A DNA stretch of 46,394 bases. Origin: a virus. A program made the translations under genes and the position numbers. The stretch covers positions 1 to 46,394 of the IMG/VR virus record IMGVR_UViG_3300021959_000081. One strand, given 5' to 3'. The notes beneath the pieces were generated by a model, which searched no databases, was not told the origin of the DNA, and worked only from the letters and a program-made list of their open reading frames with translations. Positions 5,855 to 14,992 of the stretch are shown here, one piece after another. Each line of letters starts with the position of its first letter. The first letter of the stretch is position 1.

Positions 5855-6266
5855 TAAAAGTTTAGGTAAATGGAAATTACCACAACCAACTGATGTGAAA
5901 GAAGAAGATGAGTGGGTTCCTGTACCACGTATTGCTAGAACAATTCCATTTGGGTATACCATTGAAGAAAATGAACCAGACATTTTACTACCGGTTAAAA
6001 TTGAGTTGGATCTGCTTGAAAAAGCTAAAGTCTATCTTAAACAGTACTCGCTCCGAGAAGTTGCCGCATGGCTTTCCAAAAATTCGGGGCGTTACATATC
6101 ACATTTAGGACTACAAAAACGCATTAAGCATGAAAAACAACGTAAAAACACAGCTAGAAGCCTTCGCAAGTGGGCAACTTATGCCGAAACGGCGCTCGCC
6201 ACGGCGGAAAAGCTTGAAACCCAAAGGGTCGGAGCCAAACAAACAAGTACAAACACAGAAGTATGA
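5844..6266 (+). CDS. Terminase-associated HTH protein (140 aa)
   Basis: The middle (about 53-95) contains LLEKAKVYLKQYSLREVAAWLSK and LGLQKRIKHE, a helix-turn-helix pattern like a recombinase or sigma-type DNA reader. The N-terminus is acidic and proline-rich, the C-terminus basic. It overlaps terS by 11 bases and terL by 137 bases in another frame, so the three are made together. It probably helps bind DNA during packaging; this is inferred from the fold pattern and place. Confidence 0.65.
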   Translation: MTTNKSLGKWKLPQPTDVKEEDEWVPVPRIARTIPFGYTIEENEPDILLPVKIELDLLEKAKVYLKQYSLREVAAWLSKNSGRYISHLGLQKRIKHEKQRKNTARSLRKWATYAETALATAEKLETQRVGAKQTSTNTEV

Positions 6267-7692
6267 AGCAACTGTAGAAGAATTAAAGCATCAACACAAT
6301 GTAATTTTTTCACCCAATCCTGGACCCCAAGAACAATTTCTTGCTGCGTCTGAACGCGAAGTTTTATATGGCGGAAGTGCTGGTGGTGGTAAAAGTTATG
6401 CGATGCTAGCTGATCCATTAAACTTTATGCAGCATCCTTCCTTTAGTGGTTTGTTGTTGCGACATACAACTGAAGAACTTAGAGAGTTAATTTTTAAATC
6501 TCAAGAGCTGTACCCAAAAGTAATACCGGGTATTAAGTGGTCTGAAAGAAAAATGCAGTGGACCGCTCCTTCTGGCGCAAGACTATGGATGTCTTATTTG
6601 GATAGAGACGAAGATGTCTTGCGTTATCAGGGTCTAGCGTTTAGCTGGATAGGTTTTGATGAACTTACGCAGTGGGCGACTCCATACGCCTGGAATTACA
6701 TGCGAAGTCGTCTTCGATCCACTGCCCTTGATTTGCCTGTGTACATGCGGGCAACAACTAACCCCGGTGGCCCCGGCCATTCTTGGGTTAAAAAAATGTT
6801 TATCGATCCTTCTCCTTATAATATTGCATTTAAAGCAACAGATATTGAAACGGGAGAGGTACTTAAATATCCGGCTGGACACGCTAAAGAAGGAAAAGCA
6901 CTATTTAAACGACGGTTTATACCCGCTAGATTAAAAGATAATCCTTATCTATCTGAAACCGGTGACTACGAAGCGATGCTTCTGTCTTTGCCGGAACAGC
7001 AAAGAAAACAGCTATTAGATGGCGATTGGGATATTAAAGAAGGCGCGGCTTTTACAGAGTTTAATAGATTTATACATGTAATTGAGCCCTTTACTATTCC
7101 AAATAACTGGGTTAAATTTAGAGCTTGCGACTACGGGTACGGATCATATAGTGGTGTTTTATGGTTTGCTGTAAGTCCAGATGAACAATTAATTGTTTAC
7201 CGCGAACTTTATGTTTCTAAAGTATTAGCTACCGATCTAGCAGATAAAATTTTAGACTTAGAGAAGGACGATGGAAACATTAAGTACGGGGTACTAGACA
7301 GTTCTCTGTGGCATAAACGTGGTGATACAGGCCCGTCGCTTGCAGAACAAATGATATCACGCGGATGTCGTTGGCGTCAGTCTGATAGGAGTAAAGGAAG
7401 TCGTGTTGCCGGTAAAAACGAGATTCATCGTCGTTTACAAGTAGATGAATTTACGGAGCAGCCTCGACTTGTATTTTTTAATACTTGTTTAGATTTAATA
7501 TCGCAGTTACCTGCATTACCACTAGACAAAAAGAATCCAGAAGACATTAATACTAAATCAGAAGATCACTTGTATGATGCTTTAAGATATGGTATAATGT
7601 CAAGACCACGCTTTAGTATTTTTGATTATGATCCTAACGCTCACAGGCACACACGTGGGATTGCTATTGCTGATAAAGTTTTTGGTTACTAA
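6130..7692 (+). CDS. terL: Terminase large subunit
   Basis: ATP-driven DNA packaging motor with nuclease. Walker A is GGSAGGGKS (81-89), Walker B is FSWIGFDE (171-178), and the coupling motif ATTNPGG is at 208-214. Acidic residues fitting the RNase H-like nuclease are D334 (RACDYG), D390 (GVLDSS) and D483 (DHLYDALRYG). Length (520 aa) is normal. The first ~50 residues are basic and overlap the upstream gene; a second Met at residue 18 (6181) is an alternative start. No clear ribosome site precedes either. Confidence 0.92.
   Translation: MKNNVKTQLEAFASGQLMPKRRSPRRKSLKPKGSEPNKQVQTQKYEATVEELKHQHNVIFSPNPGPQEQFLAASEREVLYGGSAGGGKSYAMLADPLNFMQHPSFSGLLLRHTTEELRELIFKSQELYPKVIPGIKWSERKMQWTAPSGARLWMSYLDRDEDVLRYQGLAFSWIGFDELTQWATPYAWNYMRSRLRSTALDLPVYMRATTNPGGPGHSWVKKMFIDPSPYNIAFKATDIETGEVLKYPAGHAKEGKALFKRRFIPARLKDNPYLSETGDYEAMLLSLPEQQRKQLLDGDWDIKEGAAFTEFNRFIHVIEPFTIPNNWVKFRACDYGYGSYSGVLWFAVSPDEQLIVYRELYVSKVLATDLADKILDLEKDDGNIKYGVLDSSLWHKRGDTGPSLAEQMISRGCRWRQSDRSKGSRVAGKNEIHRRLQVDEFTEQPRLVFFNTCLDLISQLPALPLDKKNPEDINTKSEDHLYDALRYGIMSRPRFSIFDYDPNAHRHTRGIAIADKVFGY
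7570..7598 (+). promoter_or_regulatory. Possible internal promoter at end of terL
   Basis: TTGTAT, a 17-base spacer ending TATGG, then a perfect TATAAT. The spacing and the TATGG before the -10 match P1-P3. It lies about 100 bp before the portal gene. It overlaps codons for the conserved DALRYGIM end of the terminase, so the match may be partly forced by the protein. Confidence 0.3.
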
Positions 7693-7702
7693 GGAATAAT
7701 AA

Positions 7703-9841
7703 ATGGCTAATGATACAGATCTTGATCCAGATTCAATTTATCTAGACGACGAAAAAGAAATTGTAAACGAAGATTATTCGTCAAGACAAATTATTGCGTT
7801 TGTTAACGATAAATTTACTAAATCAGAAGATTACAGATACAATGATGAACAAAGATGGCTTCAGGCGTACAGAAACTACAGGGGTATCTATGGACCTGAA
7901 GTGCAGTTTACTGAGGCAGAAAAATCACGCGTATTTATTAAAGTAACTAAAACAAAAACATTAGCTGCTTATGGTCAGGTTGTTGAAGTTTTGTTGGCTG
8001 CTAACCGCTTTCCTATTAGTATTGATCCGACCGAATTACCCGACGGTGTGGTAGCTGATGCTCATGTTGATTTTGCAGAAACCGATCAGTTACGGCAAGT
8101 TAAAGAAGTAAGTCCCTATGGATATCCGGGAGATGGCAATGACCTACCCCCGGGTGCTACCCAAGAATCTTTAATTGAAAAGTTAGGTGCTGCCGCTAAA
8201 AAATTTGCTGGTTTAGAAAATGTTAAAGAGGGACCAGGAACTTCTCCAACAGCTATTACTATTAGTCCTGCTATGCTTGCAGCAAAGAAAATGGAAAAGT
8301 TAATCCATGACCAGTTAGAAGAGTCCGGCGCTACTAAACACTTACGTAACACGGCTTTTGAAATGGCTTTATTTGGTACTGGCATTATGAAAGGCCCTTT
8401 TGCTGTTGATAAAGAATATCCTAACTGGGATGATGATGGTACGTATTCTCCTGTATTTAAAGTTGTTCCTCAAGTAAATCACGTGTCAGTGTGGAATTTT
8501 TATCCCGATCCTGACGCTAATAGTATGGATGAAGCTCGTTATACTATAGAGCGGCATAAAATGTCAAGGACGCAATTACGTCAGTTAAAAAAACGTCCAT
8601 TCTTTAGAGAACAAGTTATTGAATCCGTAATTACTTTAGGCGAAAGTTACACCAAAAAATACTGGGAGTATGATTTAGAAGATTACGCACATGAACAAAA
8701 TGTGGAACGCTTTGAAGTACTAGAGTATTGGGGAATCGTTGATCGAGAATTACTAGAAGATTTTGGGCTAGACTTACCTGTCTCGTATGCAGACACAGAC
8801 GAAATTAACGCAAACATTTGGGTTTGTAATGATAACTTAATTAGAGTAGTTTTAAATCCTTTTAAGCCACAGCGCATTCCTTATGTAGCAGCGCCGTATG
8901 AATTAAATCCATATAGCTTCTTTGGCATTGGTATTGCTGAAAATATGGACGATACACAAACTCTTATGAATGGTTTCATGCGTATGGCTGTTGATAATGC
9001 TGTATTGTCAGGTAACTTACTTATTGAAGTTGATGAAACTAATCTGGTGCCGGGACAGGATCTTAGTGTGTATCCTGGTAAAATTTTTAGACGGCAAGGA
9101 GGTGCTCCAGGTCAGGCTATCTTTGGGACTAAGTATCCAAACGTAGCGAATGAAAACATGCAGATGTTTGATAAAGCTCGACAACTTGCTGACGAAAGCA
9201 CAGGACTACCTTCATTTGCATACGGTCAAACAGGTATTACGGGTGTAGGTAGAACAGCGTCTGGTATTTCTATGTTAATGGGTGCTGCGGCTGGTGGTGT
9301 TAAGACTGTTATTAAAAATGTAGACGATTATTTGTTACGCCCATTAGGCGAAGGTTTATTTCAATTTAACATGCAGTTTAATTTTGATCCTGAAGTTAAA
9401 GGGGATTTAGAAGTTAAAGCACGTGGTACTGAAAGTCTTATGGCTAATGAAGTACGTAGTCAAAGATTAATGCAATTTCTTGGTGTTGCTAGCAATCCAG
9501 CACTTGCACCTTTTGCAAAGTTCCAGTATATTATTAGAGAAATTGCTAGAAGTCTAGATCTTGATCCTGATAAAGTTACTAATAATATGGATGAGGCAGC
9601 TATACAGGCAGAACTTTTAAAAGGCTTCCAGCAACCGCAACAACAACAACAACAGGCTCCTGGACAAAACGTACCTCCAGGACTTGATCCCATGGATACT
9701 GCTGGAACAGGAGGAGGAACAATTGGAACAGGACAAGCACCAACACCGGGGGAGCAAGGGTTTACTGGAACACCAGGGGGTACTCCTCCTCAAGCTGAAG
9801 ACACTGGTCAACAACAACCGCCAATGGCAACACTTCAGTAA
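7703..9841 (+). CDS. Portal protein (712 aa)
   Basis: Forms the ring at the head vertex through which DNA enters and leaves. It follows terL directly with an AAGGAA ribosome site, the usual place for a portal. Size and features fit podovirus portals: an N-terminal helical region (SSRQIIAFVNDKFTKSEDYRYNDEQRWLQAY), a central VWNFYPDPDANSMDEARY segment, and the PYELNPYSFFGIGIAENMDDTQTLMNGFMRMA stretch typical of the family. The last ~80 residues are low-complexity Gln, Pro and Gly, probably a flexible tail. Confidence 0.88.
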   Translation: MANDTDLDPDSIYLDDEKEIVNEDYSSRQIIAFVNDKFTKSEDYRYNDEQRWLQAYRNYRGIYGPEVQFTEAEKSRVFIKVTKTKTLAAYGQVVEVLLAANRFPISIDPTELPDGVVADAHVDFAETDQLRQVKEVSPYGYPGDGNDLPPGATQESLIEKLGAAAKKFAGLENVKEGPGTSPTAITISPAMLAAKKMEKLIHDQLEESGATKHLRNTAFEMALFGTGIMKGPFAVDKEYPNWDDDGTYSPVFKVVPQVNHVSVWNFYPDPDANSMDEARYTIERHKMSRTQLRQLKKRPFFREQVIESVITLGESYTKKYWEYDLEDYAHEQNVERFEVLEYWGIVDRELLEDFGLDLPVSYADTDEINANIWVCNDNLIRVVLNPFKPQRIPYVAAPYELNPYSFFGIGIAENMDDTQTLMNGFMRMAVDNAVLSGNLLIEVDETNLVPGQDLSVYPGKIFRRQGGAPGQAIFGTKYPNVANENMQMFDKARQLADESTGLPSFAYGQTGITGVGRTASGISMLMGAAAGGVKTVIKNVDDYLLRPLGEGLFQFNMQFNFDPEVKGDLEVKARGTESLMANEVRSQRLMQFLGVASNPALAPFAKFQYIIREIARSLDLDPDKVTNNMDEAAIQAELLKGFQQPQQQQQQAPGQNVPPGLDPMDTAGTGGGTIGTGQAPTPGEQGFTGTPGGTPPQAEDTGQQQPPMATLQ

Positions 9842-9863
9842 TTACTTATGTTTAGAAATAGAA

Positions 9864-9983
9864 ATGCAAAGACGTACATTAGAACAAGCAACTGATCTAG
9901 CTACAATGCATAAAGCACAAGGTTCTATTCAAGCGTATCAAAAATTAATGGGTTTAAGGGAATACGTAAATGGCGATAAGTAA
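9864..9983 (+). CDS. Small helical protein after portal (39 aa)
   Basis: An ATG at 9864 gives MQRRTLEQATDLATMHKAQ and one long amphipathic helix up to LREYVNGDK. Small coiled-coil proteins of this kind often follow the portal gene in marine podoviruses. It overlaps the next gene by 14 bases. The frame is open upstream but that part overlaps the portal gene. Confidence 0.5.
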   Translation: MQRRTLEQATDLATMHKAQGSIQAYQKLMGLREYVNGDK

Positions 9984-12708
9984 AAGCAAGGGAATTGATC
10001 CTATTACGGAACACCATTACGAAAATTTAAAATTTGGTAAAAATAAGGGTAACAAAACTGTATATACTTTGCAAGTGGAGCATCCTAAATTAAACAAAGG
10101 AAAACCTACTTTAATTCCTAGTATATGGGACGGAAAAGAATTGTCAGAAGATGCTGCTATTAAAAAAGCAATTGGCAGTAAAATTAAATGGACATCAGCA
10201 GATGACCATGAAGAGTTAAGGAAATACGATATGTTGTTACATAACCCTAAGAAAATGAATATGGATCTTGACAACACAGGTGATCAAAAAAGTTTTGCTG
10301 AAGGTGGATACAACTTTAATACAGGTGGGACTACTATGCAAAATCAAATGTCTATGTTTGAAGATGGTGGAATGATGGATCAAGGTGGAACACAAGATCC
10401 TGTATCAGGTAATGCTGTTCCAGTTGGATCATTGCAAGAAGAGGTAAGAGATGACGTAGATGCAAAATTAAGTCCTGGTGAATACGTAGTTCCCGCTGAT
10501 GTGGTGCGGTATTTTGGTTTAGATTTTTTTATGCAACTAAGAGATAAAGCTAAAACAGGTTTAGCTCGAATGGAAAATATCGGGCAAATGGGCAATAGTG
10601 AGTCCACTACAAATCCTACAGATACATTGTTTAGTCAGAACGAAGACACGGATGTACCTTTTTCAAAAGATGATTTAGAAATTTATAAAGAAGATAATGA
10701 TGAAGATGAAAAACTTTCTGCACAAGTAGGTGCGTATGTTCCTACCAAACAGGCACCACAAACAAATACATTAGATAGCTATCTTGCACGTGTTGGAGAT
10801 AAACCTGCTATGTACGACGGCGGGTTAGTAGACACATCGCTAAAAAATAGAGGAATATCATTTCCAACAGGTAGCGTAAAAAGGTTTGTTGATACAACGG
10901 ATGCTAAAAGATCTGACCTTTTTATAACTGTAGATGACAACAATAATCCTACTACTCCGATTCCTTCTGGATATGCACCAGCAGATTCTTCTCCTTCTTC
11001 TTCTTCTGCCGATCCTTTTAAAGGAGACATAAGTACTTTAGGTGCAACAGAATTAGATCGTCCTAGTGGGCCAGACGATAACAAAATTGAAGCTTTTAAT
11101 TACGCACCGCCAAGTGAAGGTGGCGATTTAACACAAGAACAATGGGACGAACATTTTGCTGGTAAATCTGCTGGAGAACGAGCTAAAACTGCTTTTAATA
11201 TGATGGTAAAGGGAATACCAGGACAAGGAGGTGGTTTTAGCCAATTAGCAGATGCGTTTGGGCCTGTTATACCTCCTATGTCTATTGCTGGAGCTGTAAT
11301 TCAAGGAATTAGCGAGCAAGGTATAGTAGGAAGACTCGTAAAAGCACTTAGGGGTATAGACGATCCACTACAAAAAGAGGTTTTTCGTATAGATCCAGAA
11401 ACGGGAAAAGAATATGCTAACGTTCAGATAGAATCATCTGAGTACAGTAAAGAAATACCTACCTATGCCCCAGACATTCCTTCTCCCAAAGAGCAAAGGG
11501 GAGTTATTTCTAATGATGATACCATCATCTCTAGCGATACGACGGATAATATTGCTGACATTCCTACTATGGATTTCGACTTCGAAGATTTCGACTTCCC
11601 AGATTATACGAGTGATGCAGTAGGTTTTGATTATGGAACTAACTACGATGATCAGGGAAGTGACTACGGTAATCAGGATTATAAAACAGGAGGTTTTATT
11701 AAAAGAAAATATGCACCCGGTGGTCTAGTTGATAGATCCCTTGCTAGTAGACGCACTTCTCTTATTGATAAATCTCTTTCAGAAAAAGGTATTAATACCG
11801 CCAGTAATCCAAAAGATACGTCTGTAGAATCTGAACCACCAGCAGAACAAAGTCTTCTAGATCCAAGTACAACACCATATAAAAATACAGGTATCACTTA
11901 TTCACAAAAATATTCACCTAAATTAACCTCAAGAAGTAGCCAAACAAATTCGCTAATGGATCCGTCTCTTGTATACATTTTACGTAAATATGTAGATGGT
12001 GAAGATTTTGACCGCACTTTAGATGACTATAGTATGCGCTCTCGTGTTACGCCGGGAACTGTTCCTTTGTTGCCTGATGATTTAACTAAAGAATTAGACG
12101 ATTTGTTTGGCCAAAGATTATCAATAATTAAACCTATTAATCTTAAAACAAATCCTGAATATTTCGGTACACAAGGCCGTCCCTTACCGGGCTTTACAGC
12201 AGAAGAATTTAAACAAAAGTACGGTCCTGATATTACTATTGGTGATGCGTATAAAAAAATGTTAGCCAAAGAGTATAATGTTCTTGACGATATGCAAACC
12301 GGCGGCGGAGAGTTACCTAATCAATTTGCATCTTTAGCACCTTTTCTAAATCTCGTAATGAGAAAAGGTGAAGAAAGCGATAACTACATAAAAAATCGAT
12401 CACAAAAATATATAAATCGCACAATTGATCCTAACAAAAAAATTGAAACTGCTCAAGACGCTACCGATGTTACAAAATTAGTTTACTGGATTAGCTCAGG
12501 TGGAAACGCTTTTCCTGCTCCGGGTGAAGGCGAACCTTTTTCTGTTTGGTCTAAAATGCCAAGATGGAATCATGTGTTAACGACTTATAAAAATGCAAAT
12601 AGAATACCGCAATCAGTATTAAAAACAGCAAACGTAGGTGCTTTTGTTACTAAGCCAAGTAAGAAAAAAACCTCCGTAAAGAAGCGTGGTTTAGCTTCTA
12701 AAAAATAA
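9970..12708 (+). CDS. Large structural protein between portal and scaffold (912 aa)
   Basis: I recognise the segment DAKLSPGEYVVPADVVRYFG ... FFMQLRDKAKTGLARMENIGQMGN (about 165-210) from marine podoviruses, where this gene lies between portal and scaffold and is listed as a structural protein. The N-terminus (about 1-90) has a compact domain with TLQVEHPKLNKGKPTLIPSI. Long acidic, Ser/Asp-rich regions look disordered. GG-type motifs occur (AEGGY, GGLVDTSL, GGLVDRSL), the last two being an internal repeat. Function is unknown; it may be a protein packaged in the head or neck. Confidence 0.65.
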   Translation: MAISKSKGIDPITEHHYENLKFGKNKGNKTVYTLQVEHPKLNKGKPTLIPSIWDGKELSEDAAIKKAIGSKIKWTSADDHEELRKYDMLLHNPKKMNMDLDNTGDQKSFAEGGYNFNTGGTTMQNQMSMFEDGGMMDQGGTQDPVSGNAVPVGSLQEEVRDDVDAKLSPGEYVVPADVVRYFGLDFFMQLRDKAKTGLARMENIGQMGNSESTTNPTDTLFSQNEDTDVPFSKDDLEIYKEDNDEDEKLSAQVGAYVPTKQAPQTNTLDSYLARVGDKPAMYDGGLVDTSLKNRGISFPTGSVKRFVDTTDAKRSDLFITVDDNNNPTTPIPSGYAPADSSPSSSSADPFKGDISTLGATELDRPSGPDDNKIEAFNYAPPSEGGDLTQEQWDEHFAGKSAGERAKTAFNMMVKGIPGQGGGFSQLADAFGPVIPPMSIAGAVIQGISEQGIVGRLVKALRGIDDPLQKEVFRIDPETGKEYANVQIESSEYSKEIPTYAPDIPSPKEQRGVISNDDTIISSDTTDNIADIPTMDFDFEDFDFPDYTSDAVGFDYGTNYDDQGSDYGNQDYKTGGFIKRKYAPGGLVDRSLASRRTSLIDKSLSEKGINTASNPKDTSVESEPPAEQSLLDPSTTPYKNTGITYSQKYSPKLTSRSSQTNSLMDPSLVYILRKYVDGEDFDRTLDDYSMRSRVTPGTVPLLPDDLTKELDDLFGQRLSIIKPINLKTNPEYFGTQGRPLPGFTAEEFKQKYGPDITIGDAYKKMLAKEYNVLDDMQTGGGELPNQFASLAPFLNLVMRKGEESDNYIKNRSQKYINRTIDPNKKIETAQDATDVTKLVYWISSGGNAFPAPGEGEPFSVWSKMPRWNHVLTTYKNANRIPQSVLKTANVGAFVTKPSKKKTSVKKRGLASKK

Positions 12709-12717
12709 ACCATGTGA

Positions 12718-12757
12718 GTTGGCTACCCGTGCCCCGTAAGGCTACCGTGGCCCCAAC
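12718..12757 (+). ncRNA. Structured leader candidate before scaffold gene
   Basis: The outer ends GTTGG (12718-12722) and CCAAC (12753-12757) are complementary. Between them are two imperfect copies of GGCTACC(C)GTG-CCCC, the second as GGCTACCGTGGCCCC, separated by CGTAA. This GC-rich block stands out in AT-rich DNA and lies 16 bases before the scaffold start. It may fold as a closing stem with inner hairpins and act in translation or mRNA stability. No T-run follows, so it is not a plain terminator. Confidence 0.45.
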
Positions 12758-12773
12758 AAAGGACTATTAAAAT

Positions 12774-13649
12774 ATGTCAAATGTTACAGAAGATACAATT
12801 ACGCCCGTTAAAAAAGTTGCGTTTATGGCTCGCCCATATGAAAGTCAAGACAGAATTAAAAAAGAAGAAGACGAGATAGAAAAACTATTAGAAGAACAAC
12901 AAAGCAAAAATAATGAGCAAACAGAAACGCAACAGGATGATGACGCAGAGCTAAATGCAGAAGAAAAAACATTTAAACAAAGGTATTCAGATTTACGTAG
13001 GCACCAACAAAAACAAACAGATGAATACAAAAATGAAATCCTTAAATTAAAAGAACAACTTTCTTTAGCTACTAAAAAAGAATTTAAACTTCCTAAAACA
13101 GATATTGAAATTGAGCAGTGGGCTAAACAATATCCAGATGTTGCGGCAATCGTAGAAACTATTGCTGTGCAAAAAGCAACAGAGCAAACTACTGATATAG
13201 AAAATAAGTTGCGTAGTTTAGATGAAGAAAGATTACAGATAGCTAAAGAGAAAGCCGAAACAGAACTGTATCGATTACATCCTGATTTTGATAGTATTAG
13301 AAATAGTGACGAATTTCACAGTTGGGCAGAAGAACAGCCTAAATGGATTCAACAAGCTTTATATGAAAATGATACCGACGCACAGGCTGCTGCTCGTGCT
13401 ATTGATTTATATAAAGCAGATACGCAAAAAAATAATAATAAGTTATCTAAAGATAGCAAAGATGCAGCTAAATCTGTTAGGACACGAGGTGAAAGAAGTC
13501 GTCCTACAGAAGTAGATACGTCAGGGACTTTTAAAGAATCTGATGTAGAAAGAATGTCAACTCAAGAATACGAACGTAATTCAGAAGCTATTATGGACGC
13601 TATTCGTACTGGTAAATTTATTTACGATTTATCTGGTTCTGCTAGATAA
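12774..13649 (+). CDS. Scaffolding protein (291 aa)
   Basis: Guides assembly of capsid subunits and is expected to leave before DNA fills the head. It lies just before the major capsid gene. The sequence is strongly charged, rich in Glu, Lys and Gln, with long coiled-coil stretches (about 20-75 and 85-170) and few hydrophobic cores; the C-terminus is basic and contains SRPTEVDTSGTFKESDVERM. These traits are normal for podovirus scaffolds, although sequence is poorly conserved. Confidence 0.75.
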   Translation: MSNVTEDTITPVKKVAFMARPYESQDRIKKEEDEIEKLLEEQQSKNNEQTETQQDDDAELNAEEKTFKQRYSDLRRHQQKQTDEYKNEILKLKEQLSLATKKEFKLPKTDIEIEQWAKQYPDVAAIVETIAVQKATEQTTDIENKLRSLDEERLQIAKEKAETELYRLHPDFDSIRNSDEFHSWAEEQPKWIQQALYENDTDAQAAARAIDLYKADTQKNNNKLSKDSKDAAKSVRTRGERSRPTEVDTSGTFKESDVERMSTQEYERNSEAIMDAIRTGKFIYDLSGSAR

Positions 13650-13655
13650 AAGTAG

Positions 13656-13684
13656 TTGACATATATACTAGAATATGGTATAAC
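13656..13684 (+). promoter_or_regulatory. Capsid promoter P3
   Basis: TTGACA (13656-13661), a 17-base spacer ending TATGG, then TATAAC (13679-13684). The 16-base core at 13675-13690 is identical to P1 and P2. It lies a few bases after the scaffold stop and about 210 bp before the capsid start, so it should give extra transcription of the most abundant virion protein. Confidence 0.8.
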
Positions 13685-13690
13685 TATATA

Positions 13691-13897
13691 TACAATAACA
13701 TTTATATAGCCCTATTTAATATGTAGCTACCTATATAAATGTTGTATTAGTATTTCAGAGCTACCCATTAAAGTAAGCCTACTATAACTAGGCCAGTTAA
13801 TAGTACTACCTTATAGATAATGGTCCTTATGAAATAGGTAACAATAGCGTTATTTCGATAACGCATAGGTATGTCGTAAAATGCAAGGAGAAAACAA
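13691..13897 (+). promoter_or_regulatory. Long capsid mRNA leader with UUCG hairpin
   Basis: About 200 non-coding bases separate P3 from the capsid ATG. A perfect hairpin GCGTTAT-TTCG-ATAACGC (13847-13864) has a very stable UUCG loop and is not followed by a T-run. Upstream, CCTATTT (13712-13718) can pair with AAATAGG (13832-13838), and GCTACC occurs twice. A strong AAGGAG site (13883-13888) precedes the ATG. The leader probably stabilises or paces capsid mRNA. Confidence 0.5.
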
Positions 13898-14980
13898 ATG
13901 GCATTTTCAACTGCTCCCGGCTACGGCAACCTGCCTAATGGTAATTTTTCACCAGTTATCTATTCAAAGCAGGTTCAAGTGGCCTTTCGTAAGGCTTCTA
14001 TTGTAGAAGCTATTACTAATTCAGACTACTTTGGCGAAATCGCCAACATGGGCGATACTGTCCGTGTAATTAAAGAGCCAGAAATTACTGTCAAAACATA
14101 CTCCCGTGGTACTACAATTACTCCACAGGATATTGATGACGAAGATTTCTCGCTTACTGTCGACAAAGCAAACTATTTTGCTTTTAAAGTTGACGATATT
14201 GAAGAGGCTCACAGTCATGTGAACTTCCAGCAGCTAGCTAGTGATCGTGCAGCATATCGTCTTGCTGATCAGTTTGACCAAGACGTTCTTGGCTATCTTG
14301 CTGGATTTAAACAGTCTGCTCTTCATGATAATGCTGATACTGTTAATACTACTGTTAACGGTTCGGTAGCTGTAGCTACTGCTGGCACTGATGAACTTCT
14401 TTCCAGCATGAAACTAGATGCAAGTGACTTTACTAATACTAGCGGCACTGCTGGTAGCGCCAATAGTTCAATTGGTCTTGAGCCACGTGCTCCTGGTGCT
14501 ACTGCTACTAAGTCAGCTACTGCTGGTAACGCATTTCCTCTTCAGGTAGTTGCGCGTATGTCACGCCTACTTGACCAGCAGAATGTTGACACAGCAAATC
14601 GCTGGCTAGTTGTTGATCCAGTATTCCTTGAAATCCTAAAAGATGAAGACTCTCGTCTCTTCAATTACGATGGTGGTCCTGCCGCAGAACTCCGCAACGG
14701 CCTAGTCGTGAATAATCTTCATAACTTTAAGGTTTACGTTTCAAATAACCTACCTTCAGTTGGTACTGGTCCTTCTACTACAGGCGGTACCAATGCTAGC
14801 AACTACGGTCTTATTGTTGCCGGACATATGTCTTCAGTAGCAACTGCCGAGCAAATTAATAAGACTGAAACTTATCGCGACCCTGACAGCTTTGCTGACA
14901 TTGTGCGGGGTATGCATCTGTATGGCCGCAAGATTCTTCGTCCAGAAGGTCTTGTTAACGCCCGTTATAACCTAGTCTAA
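13898..14980 (+). CDS. Major capsid protein (360 aa)
   Basis: Main shell protein. It follows the scaffold gene, has its own promoter and strong ribosome site, and shows codon use of a highly expressed gene. The N-terminal part (SPVIYSKQVQVAFRKASIVEAITNSDYFGEIANMGDTVRV) and the PQDIDDEDFSLTVDKANYFAFKVDDIEEAHS segment are typical of marine phage capsids. The centre (about 145-205) is a Ser/Thr/Gly-rich loop region. The end (GRKILRPEGLVNARY) is a common capsid C-terminus. A structural class beyond the general HK97-like expectation cannot be stated. Confidence 0.87.
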   Translation: MAFSTAPGYGNLPNGNFSPVIYSKQVQVAFRKASIVEAITNSDYFGEIANMGDTVRVIKEPEITVKTYSRGTTITPQDIDDEDFSLTVDKANYFAFKVDDIEEAHSHVNFQQLASDRAAYRLADQFDQDVLGYLAGFKQSALHDNADTVNTTVNGSVAVATAGTDELLSSMKLDASDFTNTSGTAGSANSSIGLEPRAPGATATKSATAGNAFPLQVVARMSRLLDQQNVDTANRWLVVDPVFLEILKDEDSRLFNYDGGPAAELRNGLVVNNLHNFKVYVSNNLPSVGTGPSTTGGTNASNYGLIVAGHMSSVATAEQINKTETYRDPDSFADIVRGMHLYGRKILRPEGLVNARYNLV

Positions 14981-14992
14981 GGAGGCTGAACT

